Of a DNA stretch of 64,000 nt, positions 35,579 to 43,306 are shown one piece after another (the first letter of the stretch is position 1; every line of letters starts with the position of its first letter). A model generated the notes under the pieces. It was not told the DNA's origin. It worked only from the letters and a program-made list of their open reading frames with translations, and searched no databases. Both the position numbers and the translations under genes were made by a program. The stretch lies in the NCBI GenBank assembly GCA_023664485.1, contig JAMPFK010000015.1, positions 1 to 64,000 of the forward strand, in the 5' to 3' direction. Origin of the DNA: Bacteroides fragilis (GTDB taxonomy: Bacteria > Bacillota > Clostridia > Lachnospirales > Lachnospiraceae).

Positions 35579-35680
35579 ATGGAAGTTATGTTCTCGCTTT
35601 TCGTTACTGTCATGGGTGGTGTAGCCTGCCACTACATTATCAAATGGTTAGACAGCCGTAACGATAAGGACAACAAATAG
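35579..35680 (+). CDS. Small single-membrane-segment peptide, type I toxin-like
   Basis: A 33-residue peptide starts at ATG 35579 after GGGAGGAGGTG, a very strong ribosome site. Residues 4-22 form one hydrophobic helix (MFSLFVTVMGGVACHYIIK) and the end is short and charged (WLDSRNDKDNK). A stable hairpin follows. Size, helix, charged tail and strong site are those of small membrane toxins or holin-like peptides controlled by antisense RNA. I cannot see the antisense promoter. A non-toxic small membrane protein is also possible. Confidence 0.55.
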   Translation: MEVMFSLFVTVMGGVACHYIIKWLDSRNDKDNK

Positions 35681-35712
35681 CCTAGTGGGTGCTTTGCCAC
35701 TATAAAAGAAAA

Positions 35713-35756
35713 GAAGAAACCTCGGACTATGCTGACACATGGTTCGGGGTTTCGTT
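35713..35756 (+). terminator. Hairpin after the small peptide gene
   Basis: AAGAAACCTCGGAC pairs with GGTTCGGGGTTTCGTT around a 13-base loop, followed by CTTTG. It could end the message of the small peptide or belong to an antisense RNA on the other strand. Confidence 0.6.
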
Positions 35757-35883
35757 CTTTGTTCACATGGACTTATGTCCTCGCTTTGCCTATTGGCATT
35801 ATAGCATATGCAAATCTTGATTGCAATATTCCCATCAAAGAATTTTCACTTCTGAAAAATGTCGAAAAGTGCATTTTGGATTT

Positions 35884-36924
35884 TTATCGAATGAACATTA
35901 CATCCCCAAAACTAAAAAACCGATACCGCTCCCGAATTGCCTCCTCATAGGCATGCAGTACCCGCTCCCGTCCGGCGAGGGCGGAAACGAGCATAACAAG
36001 CGTGGATTCCGGCAGATGGAAATTCGTAATCAGTGCATCCAGAACCTTGAAACGATAGCCCGGATAAATAAAGATCTGCGTATTACCGCAGCATTCCTGC
36101 AGTCTGCCATCATCCGCCGCCGCACTCTCTACGGTCCGGCAGCTCGTCGTGCCGACGCAGATAACGCGATGTCCGTTATCCTTCGCCCGGTTTATCTTCT
36201 CCGCCGCCCCGGCCGTCACCCGATAATATTCTTCGTGCATATGATGTTCCAGAATATTTTCTTCTTTTACGGGGCGGAAGGTCCCAAGACCCACATGCAG
36301 CGTGACATAGGCGATATCCACACCTTTTTCTTCGATTGCCCGAAGCAGTTCTTCCGTAAAATGCAGGCCGGCGGTGGGCGCCGCCGCGGAACCTTCATAC
36401 CTGGCATAAACGGTCTGATAGCGGTTTCTATCCTGTAATTTATGGGTAATATAGGGAGGAAGCGGCATCTCGCCGAGTTTGTCAAGCACCTCTTCAAAAA
36501 ACCCGTCGTACGCGAAGCGTATGAGCCTGTTGCCCTCTTCCACGATTTCCAGCACCTCCGCATGGAGAATTCCGCCTCCGAAGCTAAGCCGCATCCCCGG
36601 TTTCGCTTTTTTGCCGGGCTTTACGAGCGTTTCCCAGACATCCTTTTCTTTCCGTTTCAAGAGAAGCACTTCCACCGCCGCTCCCGTATCTTCCCGGATG
36701 CCCATAAGCCTTGCCGGAATGACTTTCGTATCGTTCAAAACGAGGCAGTCTCCCGGATTCAGGTAAGCGATGATTTCGCGGAAACGATGGTGTTCTATGG
36801 CGCCTGTTTCTTTATCGAGCACAAGCAGCCGGGACGCGGAACGGTCCTCTAATGGATCCTGTGCGATCAGTTCCTGTGGTAAATCGAAATAGAAATCTGA
36901 TTTTTTCAGCCCTTCCTTTTTCAT
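35884..36924 (-). CDS. queA: tRNA ribosyltransferase-isomerase QueA
   Basis: QueA uses SAM to convert preQ1 at the wobble position of tRNA to epoxyqueuosine. The protein has 346 residues, the usual length. Typical text includes DFYFDLPQELIAQDP at the start, VLNDTKVIPARL, YQTVYARYEGSAAAPTAGLHF, TLHVGLGTFRPV, and INFHLPES-like TNFHLPESTLVML near the end. Its ATG overlaps the aminopeptidase stop by four bases. No tgt is in the window. Confidence 0.97.
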   Translation of the reverse strand: MKKEGLKKSDFYFDLPQELIAQDPLEDRSASRLLVLDKETGAIEHHRFREIIAYLNPGDCLVLNDTKVIPARLMGIREDTGAAVEVLLLKRKEKDVWETLVKPGKKAKPGMRLSFGGGILHAEVLEIVEEGNRLIRFAYDGFFEEVLDKLGEMPLPPYITHKLQDRNRYQTVYARYEGSAAAPTAGLHFTEELLRAIEEKGVDIAYVTLHVGLGTFRPVKEENILEHHMHEEYYRVTAGAAEKINRAKDNGHRVICVGTTSCRTVESAAADDGRLQECCGNTQIFIYPGYRFKVLDALITNFHLPESTLVMLVSALAGRERVLHAYEEAIRERYRFFSFGDVMFIR

Positions 36925-38369
36925 AAATCCGCGTTCTCCAGAAACGCCGCATATCCCCTCTTCGCCTCATATACATCGGCCTTGCTGGTCGCTTCCCAGG
37001 GCGCGTGCATATTCAGGACCGCAACGCCGCTGTCGATCACGTTCATGCCGTACAGCGCCAGAATATAAGCGATCGTTCCGCCGCCGCCAAGATCTACGCG
37101 GCCAATCTCCGCCGTCTGGAAGCTGACCTTTTCTTTTTCAAAAATCGCTCTGATATGGGCGAGGTATTCCGCATTGGCATCGTTGGAGCCTGACTTTCCT
37201 CTGGAGCCGGTAAATTTATTAAAGACCATGCCGCCGCCAAGATAAGCCACGTTCTTTTTATCAAAGCTCGCCGCATAAGATGGATCGAAGGCGCTGCTCA
37301 CATCAGACGAAAGCATACAGGAGGACGCAAGGCATCTTCTGACATTCAGCTCGCTGTATTCCCCGGTCAGGTTCATCACTTCCGCCACCGCATTTTCAAA
37401 GAAACGGGACTGCATACCGGTCGCGCCGACGCTTCCGATTTCCTCTTTGTCCACGAGAATGCAGCAGGCGGTCCTTTCCGTCGTTTCTACCTCTAACATG
37501 GCTTTCATGGAGGAAAAGGCACATACTCTGTCATCCTGCCCATACGCTAAGATCATGCTTCTGTCAAAACCGGCTTCCCTCGCTTTTCCGGCGGGAACGA
37601 CTTCCAGCTCTGCGGAAATAAAATCTTCTTCTTCTACATCATAAGCTTCCTTCAAAATCGCGAGCATATTTTTCTTTACCGCTTCTTTCTCCGGCTTCGC
37701 TTCTTCTTTCCCGTCCGTTTCCTTTTCCGCTCCGTCTGTTTCTTCCGTTTCTTTTTTGATAACGAGCGGCTTGTTGCCGATGATGATATCGAGCGCCTCG
37801 CCCTCGATGACCTTGGCTGCCTTTTTCTCAAGCTGCTCCTGCGCTAAATGAATCAGCAGATCCGATACGAAAAAGACCGGATCGTCTTCATTTTCGCCGA
37901 TATTGACTTCCGCTGTCGTACCGTCTTTTTTCACGATAACGCCATGCAGAGCAAGGGGAATCGTCACCCACTGGTATTTCTTGACGCCGCCGTAATAATG
38001 CGTGTCCAGATAGGCGAAGCCGCCGTCCTCATACAATGGATTCTGCTTCACGTCGAGACGGGGGGAATCGATATGCGCTCCTAAAATATTCATCCCCTCC
38101 GCCATCGGCTTTTTCCCGATCTGGAACATCACGATAGATTTATTCATCCATACCGAATAGACTTTATCTCCGCACTGTAATTTCTTCTGCGTCTTTACGA
38201 GGGTATTAAGCTCCTGATATCCCTCCTTTTCGATGCGGTTGACGATCGTATCGATGCACTCCCGCTCAGTCTTTCCGTTATTCAGAAAATCCATATATTC
38301 CAGTGCAAGAGCATCGACTTCCGCTAATTGCTTCTCATCATAGGTTTCCCATATATTCTTCGTTTCCAT
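36921..38369 (-). CDS. M18 family zinc aminopeptidase
   Basis: This cytoplasmic aminopeptidase of 482 residues removes N-terminal residues, in this family often acidic ones. Metal and catalytic residues are visible in GAHIDSPRLD, YGQDDRVCAF, VDKEEIGSVGATG, SSDVSSAFDP and NMHAPWE. An acidic/basic Lys-Glu insert near 210-235 looks disordered. The gene is co-directional with queA (four-base overlap) and 21 bases after pheT. Confidence 0.94.
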   Translation of the reverse strand: METKNIWETYDEKQLAEVDALALEYMDFLNNGKTERECIDTIVNRIEKEGYQELNTLVKTQKKLQCGDKVYSVWMNKSIVMFQIGKKPMAEGMNILGAHIDSPRLDVKQNPLYEDGGFAYLDTHYYGGVKKYQWVTIPLALHGVIVKKDGTTAEVNIGENEDDPVFFVSDLLIHLAQEQLEKKAAKVIEGEALDIIIGNKPLVIKKETEETDGAEKETDGKEEAKPEKEAVKKNMLAILKEAYDVEEEDFISAELEVVPAGKAREAGFDRSMILAYGQDDRVCAFSSMKAMLEVETTERTACCILVDKEEIGSVGATGMQSRFFENAVAEVMNLTGEYSELNVRRCLASSCMLSSDVSSAFDPSYAASFDKKNVAYLGGGMVFNKFTGSRGKSGSNDANAEYLAHIRAIFEKEKVSFQTAEIGRVDLGGGGTIAYILALYGMNVIDSGVAVLNMHAPWEATSKADVYEAKRGYAAFLENADL

Positions 38370-38390
38370 TTTTACTCTCCTTTTGCCTTC

Positions 38391-40823
38391 TTATTTGTCC
38401 CTGAGCTCGATTCCCATGCCTTCCAGGCCGTTCAGAATCTTCTTCATAACAGCCGCCACATCAGGCTCTTCCAGCGTTCTGTCCTTCGCGCGGAAAGTGA
38501 TGGAGTAAGCCAATGACTTATACCCCTCTTTAATCTGGCTCCCTTCATAAACGTCAAACAGCCGATAATCTTCAAGTATCCTGCCGCCGCGCTGCGCGAT
38601 AATCGCTTCGATTTCTCCCGCCAGAACGTTCTTGGGAACGACCATGCTGATGTCACGGGAAACGGCCGGGTATTTGGCAACGCCTGCATATTTCCTGTCA
38701 AAAGTAGCAAATGGCAGAATCTTCGGCATATCCAATACCGCGATATAAGCCTTCGTTTTCATATCGTAGTTATCGCATACTTCCGGGTGCACCTCGCCCA
38801 GATAACCGACCATTTCCCCGTCGTAAAAAATATTCGCCTGACGGCCGGGGTGCAGGAAATTCTTTCCCGCTTTCGGGTCATAGACCGCTTTCTTTTTCAT
38901 ACCGATGCTGTCAAAGAACTCTTCTACGACGCCCTTCATCGTAAAGAAATCTCCGGCGCCGTACATGCCGAGCGTGAACTGCATTCTCTCGTCGGGCAGT
39001 TCCGTCAGGGGCAGCTCCTTTGGCAGATAGATATTGCCGAGCTCATAAAGGCGCACGTTTTTGTTTCTCCTGTTGTAATTCGTCGCGAGGCTGGTCAGCA
39101 TGCCGTTCAGGGAAATCGTTCTCATAATGGAGAAATCCTCTCCCAGCGGATTTGCAATCGTGATCGCATTCCGCAGCGCGTCGTCTTTATCCAACAAAAG
39201 CTTATCGAATACCTTAGGGCTCTCGAAGGAATAGCACATGCCCTGCGAAAAACCGCAGTATTCCGCGATATCCCGCGCTTTCTGCTCGATCCGCAGTTTA
39301 AAAGGCAGTTTCCCGGTAGTCGCCTCGCCGCTCGGCAGGGTCATCGGGATCTTATCATAACCGTAGAAACGGGCTACCTCTTCCGCGATGTCCGCGATGC
39401 CTTCCAGATCCTGTCTGAAAGAAGGAATCGTCAATACCCTCGTGCCGTCCGCTTCCGTTTCAGGAACGAGCTCCAGCCGTTCAAAAATCTCTTCCATTTC
39501 TTCTTCGGAAATTTCGGTTCCAAGCAAGGCGTTGATGCGCCCGCTGTCGAATTTTATCTTCCGCAGTTCCTTTAACGGCGAGCAGACCTCTACCATGCCT
39601 TCCGTCACCTCGCCGCAGCCGAGCTCCTGAATGAGCTGGCAGGCTCTGTCGATTGCCGCCTGTGCGTTCCGCGGATCCAAGCCCTTTTCAAAAATGCCGG
39701 ATGCGTCCGTGCGGAGGCCGAGACGTTTTGCGGATTTTCGGATATTGGCGCCGTTAAAAGTCGCCGCCTCGAAAAGGACCGTTTTCACGTTTTCCGTAAT
39801 CTTGGAATTTTCCCCGCCCATGATGCCGGCGATGCCGATTTCCTTTTCCGCATCGCAGATCATCAGCATATCGCTGTCCAGATTACGCATCTGGCCGTCC
39901 AGCGTCTGGAAAACGTCGCCGTCCTTGGCACGGCGCACGATGATCTTATGGCCCGCAACCGTATCCAGATCAAAAGCGTGCATCGGCTGGCCATACTCTT
40001 CCATGACGTAATTTGTTATGTCAACCAAATTATTGATTGGCCGGATGCCGCTCGCCGCAAGCCTTCTCTGCATCCATTTGGGGGAAGGTCCGATTTTGAT
40101 ATTCGTACAGACCCTTGCGCAGTACCGTGGGCAGAGCGCGGGATCCTGTACCTCTACGCTGATATAATCCGCCGCCTTTTCCGCCGTCGCCTTCACGTCT
40201 ACCTCAGGCGCGATGAAAGGTTTGCGGAAGGTCGCCGCCGCTTCCCTTGCGACGCCGAGAACGCTGTAACAGTCTACCCGGTTGGACGTGATTTCATACT
40301 CGAATACGGTATCCCTAAGGCCCAGCGCTTCCACCGCATCCGCGCCGACTTCTGCGTCCCCTGGAAAAATATAAATGCCCTCTTCCGGCGCTTCCGGATA
40401 CATATCTCTGGAAGATCCGAGTTCCTCGATGGAACACATCATGCCGTTCGACGGCACGCCGCGCAGTTTTCCCGCCTTAATGACAATCCCGTTTTCCGGC
40501 AGCGGCCCGCCGTCGTGTCCGCCCGCCACTTTCCCGCCGTCCAGTACGACCGGCACTTTATCGCCTTCTTTAACATTCGGCGCTCCGGTCACGATCTGAA
40601 TCACCTCATTGCCGACATTGACCTGGCAGACGATCAGTTTATCGGCATCCGGGTGTTTCTCTATTCTTTCAATCCGACCGATAACGATCTTTTCCAGATT
40701 TTTATCTAATCTCTCATAAGTCTCCACCTTTGTTCCCGTCAGGGTCATCGCGTCCGCATATTCCTGATCCGTACAGGCAAGCTCCGGCACATATGCTTTA
40801 ATCCAAGATAATGCAGTATTCAT
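38391..40823 (-). CDS. pheT: Phenylalanine-tRNA ligase beta subunit PheT
   Basis: This is the beta subunit of the heterotetrameric enzyme that charges tRNA-Phe. It has 810 residues. An N-terminal tRNA-binding domain (about 40-155) with HPDADKLIVCQV is followed by the B3/B4 editing region (SNRVDCYSVLGVARE, YVMEEYGQPMHAFD), the B5 domain, the catalytic-like core and a C-terminal FDX-ACB anticodon-binding domain (FPAVSRDIS-like YPAVSRDISMVV). I chose ATG 40823 (MNTALSWIKAYVP) after AAAGGA. The frame is open for 15 more codons. It is expressed with pheS under a T-box. Confidence 0.97.
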   Translation of the reverse strand: MNTALSWIKAYVPELACTDQEYADAMTLTGTKVETYERLDKNLEKIVIGRIERIEKHPDADKLIVCQVNVGNEVIQIVTGAPNVKEGDKVPVVLDGGKVAGGHDGGPLPENGIVIKAGKLRGVPSNGMMCSIEELGSSRDMYPEAPEEGIYIFPGDAEVGADAVEALGLRDTVFEYEITSNRVDCYSVLGVAREAAATFRKPFIAPEVDVKATAEKAADYISVEVQDPALCPRYCARVCTNIKIGPSPKWMQRRLAASGIRPINNLVDITNYVMEEYGQPMHAFDLDTVAGHKIIVRRAKDGDVFQTLDGQMRNLDSDMLMICDAEKEIGIAGIMGGENSKITENVKTVLFEAATFNGANIRKSAKRLGLRTDASGIFEKGLDPRNAQAAIDRACQLIQELGCGEVTEGMVEVCSPLKELRKIKFDSGRINALLGTEISEEEMEEIFERLELVPETEADGTRVLTIPSFRQDLEGIADIAEEVARFYGYDKIPMTLPSGEATTGKLPFKLRIEQKARDIAEYCGFSQGMCYSFESPKVFDKLLLDKDDALRNAITIANPLGEDFSIMRTISLNGMLTSLATNYNRRNKNVRLYELGNIYLPKELPLTELPDERMQFTLGMYGAGDFFTMKGVVEEFFDSIGMKKKAVYDPKAGKNFLHPGRQANIFYDGEMVGYLGEVHPEVCDNYDMKTKAYIAVLDMPKILPFATFDRKYAGVAKYPAVSRDISMVVPKNVLAGEIEAIIAQRGGRILEDYRLFDVYEGSQIKEGYKSLAYSITFRAKDRTLEEPDVAAVMKKILNGLEGMGIELRDK

Positions 40824-40882
40824 CCTATTCAATCCTTTCTTTGTTATCTCAACCTTTATATACTTCAATCATCCCCTGGAAG

Positions 40883-40990
40883 AATGCCCGTATTCCGGGC
40901 ATTTTTTCGGGCGGGAAAGGTTCGCTTCGCGAACCGTAGAAGTTCTTAACGATGCGCCCATTGGCGCGGGTTTCAGAACTTCTTCCCGCC
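40883..40990 (-). other. Branched RNA-like structure between pheS and pheT
   Basis: Directly after the pheS stop lies a nested set of inverted repeats. The outer stem GGCGGGAA/TTCCCGCC (40910-40917 with 40983-40990) encloses a hairpin of GGTTCGC and GCGAACC. It also encloses a stem AGAAGTTCT/AGAACTTCT, which in turn holds GCGCC-CATT-GGCGC. A further hairpin, AATGCCCG/CGGGCATT (40883-40903), follows on the pheT side. It could tune pheT expression or RNA stability, or be a dispersed structured repeat. It has no obvious gene. Confidence 0.65.
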
Positions 40991-42010
40991 CTAGAATTGC
41001 TTCAGGAACCGGATATCATTCTCATACAGCAGTCTCATATCGTCGATTTCATACTTCAACAGCGCGATACGTTCCAGACCGATGCCGAACGCGAACCCGG
41101 TATAGCTTTCGGGGTCGATATTGCTCATGCGGAGCACATTCGGATGTACCATGCCGCAGCCCAGGATCTCGATCCAGCCGGAACCTTTGCAGAACCGGCA
41201 GCCGCTTCCGCCGCACTTAAAACAGCTGACGTCCATCTCCGCGCTGGGTTCTGTAAAATTGAAATGATGCGGCCTGAATTTTACTTTCGTCTCTTCGCCG
41301 AACAGCTCTTTGGCAAATTCCGCCAGCGTGCCTTTCAAGTCCGCAAACGTAATGTGTTTATCGATAACAAGCCCTTCGATCTGATGGAAGGAAGGGGAAT
41401 GGGTCGCGTCCACTTCATCGGAACGGAATACCCGGCCCGGCGCGATCATACGGATCGGCAGCTTCCCTTTTTCCATCTCATGTACCTGTGTGCCGGACGT
41501 CTGGGTGCGCAGCAGAATATCCCCCGAAATATAAAAGGTATCCTGCTCGTCTTTCGCCGGATGGTCCGCCGGAATATTCAACGCCTCGAAATTATAATAA
41601 TCTGTCTCTATTTCCGGCCCTTCTACGACTTCATAACCCATGCCGGTAAAAATACGCTCCACCTCTTCCATCGCAATTGTATTGGGATGGCGGTGCCCGA
41701 CCTCGTTCTTCTTCGCCGGCAGCGTAACGTCAATGACTTCGGCTTTCATCTGCGCTTCCCGCGCTGCCTTTTCCATTTTGGCAATCGCTTCTTCCAGCAC
41801 TCTTTCAATCTGCTCCCTCGTCTCATTGACCAGCTGCCCGATTTTCGGACGATCCTCCGGCGCAACATCCCTCATTCCCTTTAATACGCTCGTCAGTTCT
41901 CCCTTTTTACCAAGGAAACCAACCCGCACCTCGTTCAGTTTCTCCAGCGCGTCGCTGGACTCGATCTGACGCAGGGCTTCCGCCTTGAGTTGTTCTAATT
42001 TTTCTTTCAT
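40991..42010 (-). CDS. pheS: Phenylalanine-tRNA ligase alpha subunit PheS
   Basis: This is the catalytic subunit of phenylalanyl-tRNA synthetase, with 339 residues. The N-terminal coiled coil precedes the class II core, with motif 2 text such as FRSDEVDATHSPSFHQIEGLV and motif 3 GFAFGIGLERIALLKY. The HPNTIAMEEVERIFTGMGYEVVEGPEIE stretch is typical. ATG 42010 follows AAAGGGAA. A T-box leader upstream controls it by the charging of tRNA-Phe. Confidence 0.98.
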   Translation of the reverse strand: MKEKLEQLKAEALRQIESSDALEKLNEVRVGFLGKKGELTSVLKGMRDVAPEDRPKIGQLVNETREQIERVLEEAIAKMEKAAREAQMKAEVIDVTLPAKKNEVGHRHPNTIAMEEVERIFTGMGYEVVEGPEIETDYYNFEALNIPADHPAKDEQDTFYISGDILLRTQTSGTQVHEMEKGKLPIRMIAPGRVFRSDEVDATHSPSFHQIEGLVIDKHITFADLKGTLAEFAKELFGEETKVKFRPHHFNFTEPSAEMDVSCFKCGGSGCRFCKGSGWIEILGCGMVHPNVLRMSNIDPESYTGFAFGIGLERIALLKYEIDDMRLLYENDIRFLKQF

Positions 42011-42136
42011 ATCGTATTCCCTTTCTTCTTTTTCGCTCAGAAGGCTGCAAAACAGCGGTGCAGCTTACTGATATTTTTTGCGCAGGAAAATCGTTTCGCG
42101 ATTATCTTATTGTAGCGGGGAATTTCCTGCTTACAT

Positions 42137-42390
42137 AAAAAATCCCATATGCGCAAACATATGGGACGAACAGACCGCGGTACCACCCAAATTCCTGCCC
42201 GCGTTATCGCGGACAGACACTCGTTCGGCGTAACGTGCTCCTGCGTCCTGAACTACTGAACCGCACCGCCGCTTCCGCGGGTCTGTGCAGGCCGTTCCCT
42301 CAGGCGGCTCCGGTGAGAAATTCGGGCCATTATCTGAACTTGAGGAAGTTTACAGCCGATGGCTTCCTCTCTCTGTAAGAAAATAATACC
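42137..42390 (-). promoter_or_regulatory. T-box riboswitch of pheST
   Basis: On the minus strand the conserved T-box GGGTGGTACCGCGG (42175-42188) is followed by a terminator stem TCCCATAT/ATATGGGA (42143-42166) and six T's (42137-42142). Upstream lie the stem I and stem II/III regions. A TTC triplet in AATTTCTCACC around 42320 is a fitting Phe specifier. Uncharged tRNA-Phe would pair with the T-box and prevent termination, turning on pheS and pheT. The leader begins near 42390, just after a TATTAT (minus strand) at 42383-42388. Confidence 0.93.
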
Positions 42391-42448
42391 CTACTGACAC
42401 TTTCACAGCCTTTGTATCTATGGATTTTCCAAATATCTTTGTATTAGT

Positions 42449-43306
42449 TTAATGAGTTTTCCAGGACTTGTCAAGCCATCCGAACAGAAATTTATAAACC
42501 GGCCCGAAATAGCGGTTGATATGGGCGCCGATCAACAAAATATACATCACCATATAGAACCAGAACATTAAGATCACGATTGTCGTCAGGCTGCCGTAAG
42601 TTCCGAAACCGTTGAAATACTCGACATAGATGGAAAAAAAGTAAGACGCGATACTCCACGCAACGGCAGAAAAGGCTGCGCCCGGAACCTGTCTGCGGAA
42701 TTTTAGTTTTCTGCCCGGCACAAACGTATAGATCATGGCGAAAATAACGGTCAGAACCACCCAGGAAAACAGGAAGCGGAAGTGCATAATAAATCCCACG
42801 AGCAGATGAAGCTGCGGGAAATCGCGCAGGGCGAGATTGACGATGACATTTCCAAATACCATGATAAAAACGGACAGAAGGATGGCAACTAACATAATGA
42901 CCGTATAGAAACAGGCAATCGTCCTGAGCAGCAGATAATTGCGCTTTTCTTCGATATCGTTCACCTCGTTAAGCCCCTGTATCAGGGCCAGCATCGCTTT
43001 GGCCGCGGACCAGACAGTCACGATCGCAAATACCGTGATCGTACCCGCGGAGCGGGCGTATACGTCCTGAATGATGCTTTCCACAAAACCGCCCATTGTT
43101 TCCGGCACAACCTTCATGACCGCCATGATCAGATTTTCCGCAGTCAAGGACGTATAAGGCAGCACCGCACAGAGCGCCATCAGCAGAGGCACCATGGACA
43201 GGAACAGGAAAAAAGCCGCGCTCGCCGCAAAAGCGCTGATATTCTTCCGCGTCATCTCCCCTGCAAAATCCTTCATAATCAAAAACAACCTGATAACTGT
43301 TCTCAT
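42449..43306 (-). CDS. YihY/BrkB family membrane protein
   Basis: The protein has 285 residues and six hydrophobic segments. The family text includes ISAFAASAAFFLFLSMVPLLMAL near residue 25, FYTVIMLVAILLSVFIMVFG in the middle and the region GAAFSAVAWSIASYFFSIYV. Function is unknown. The old name ribonuclease BN is wrong for this family. ATG 43306 shares its A with the TGA of the SpoIID gene upstream (TGATG), so the two are coupled. Confidence 0.92.
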   Translation of the reverse strand: MRTVIRLFLIMKDFAGEMTRKNISAFAASAAFFLFLSMVPLLMALCAVLPYTSLTAENLIMAVMKVVPETMGGFVESIIQDVYARSAGTITVFAIVTVWSAAKAMLALIQGLNEVNDIEEKRNYLLLRTIACFYTVIMLVAILLSVFIMVFGNVIVNLALRDFPQLHLLVGFIMHFRFLFSWVVLTVIFAMIYTFVPGRKLKFRRQVPGAAFSAVAWSIASYFFSIYVEYFNGFGTYGSLTTIVILMFWFYMVMYILLIGAHINRYFGPVYKFLFGWLDKSWKTH

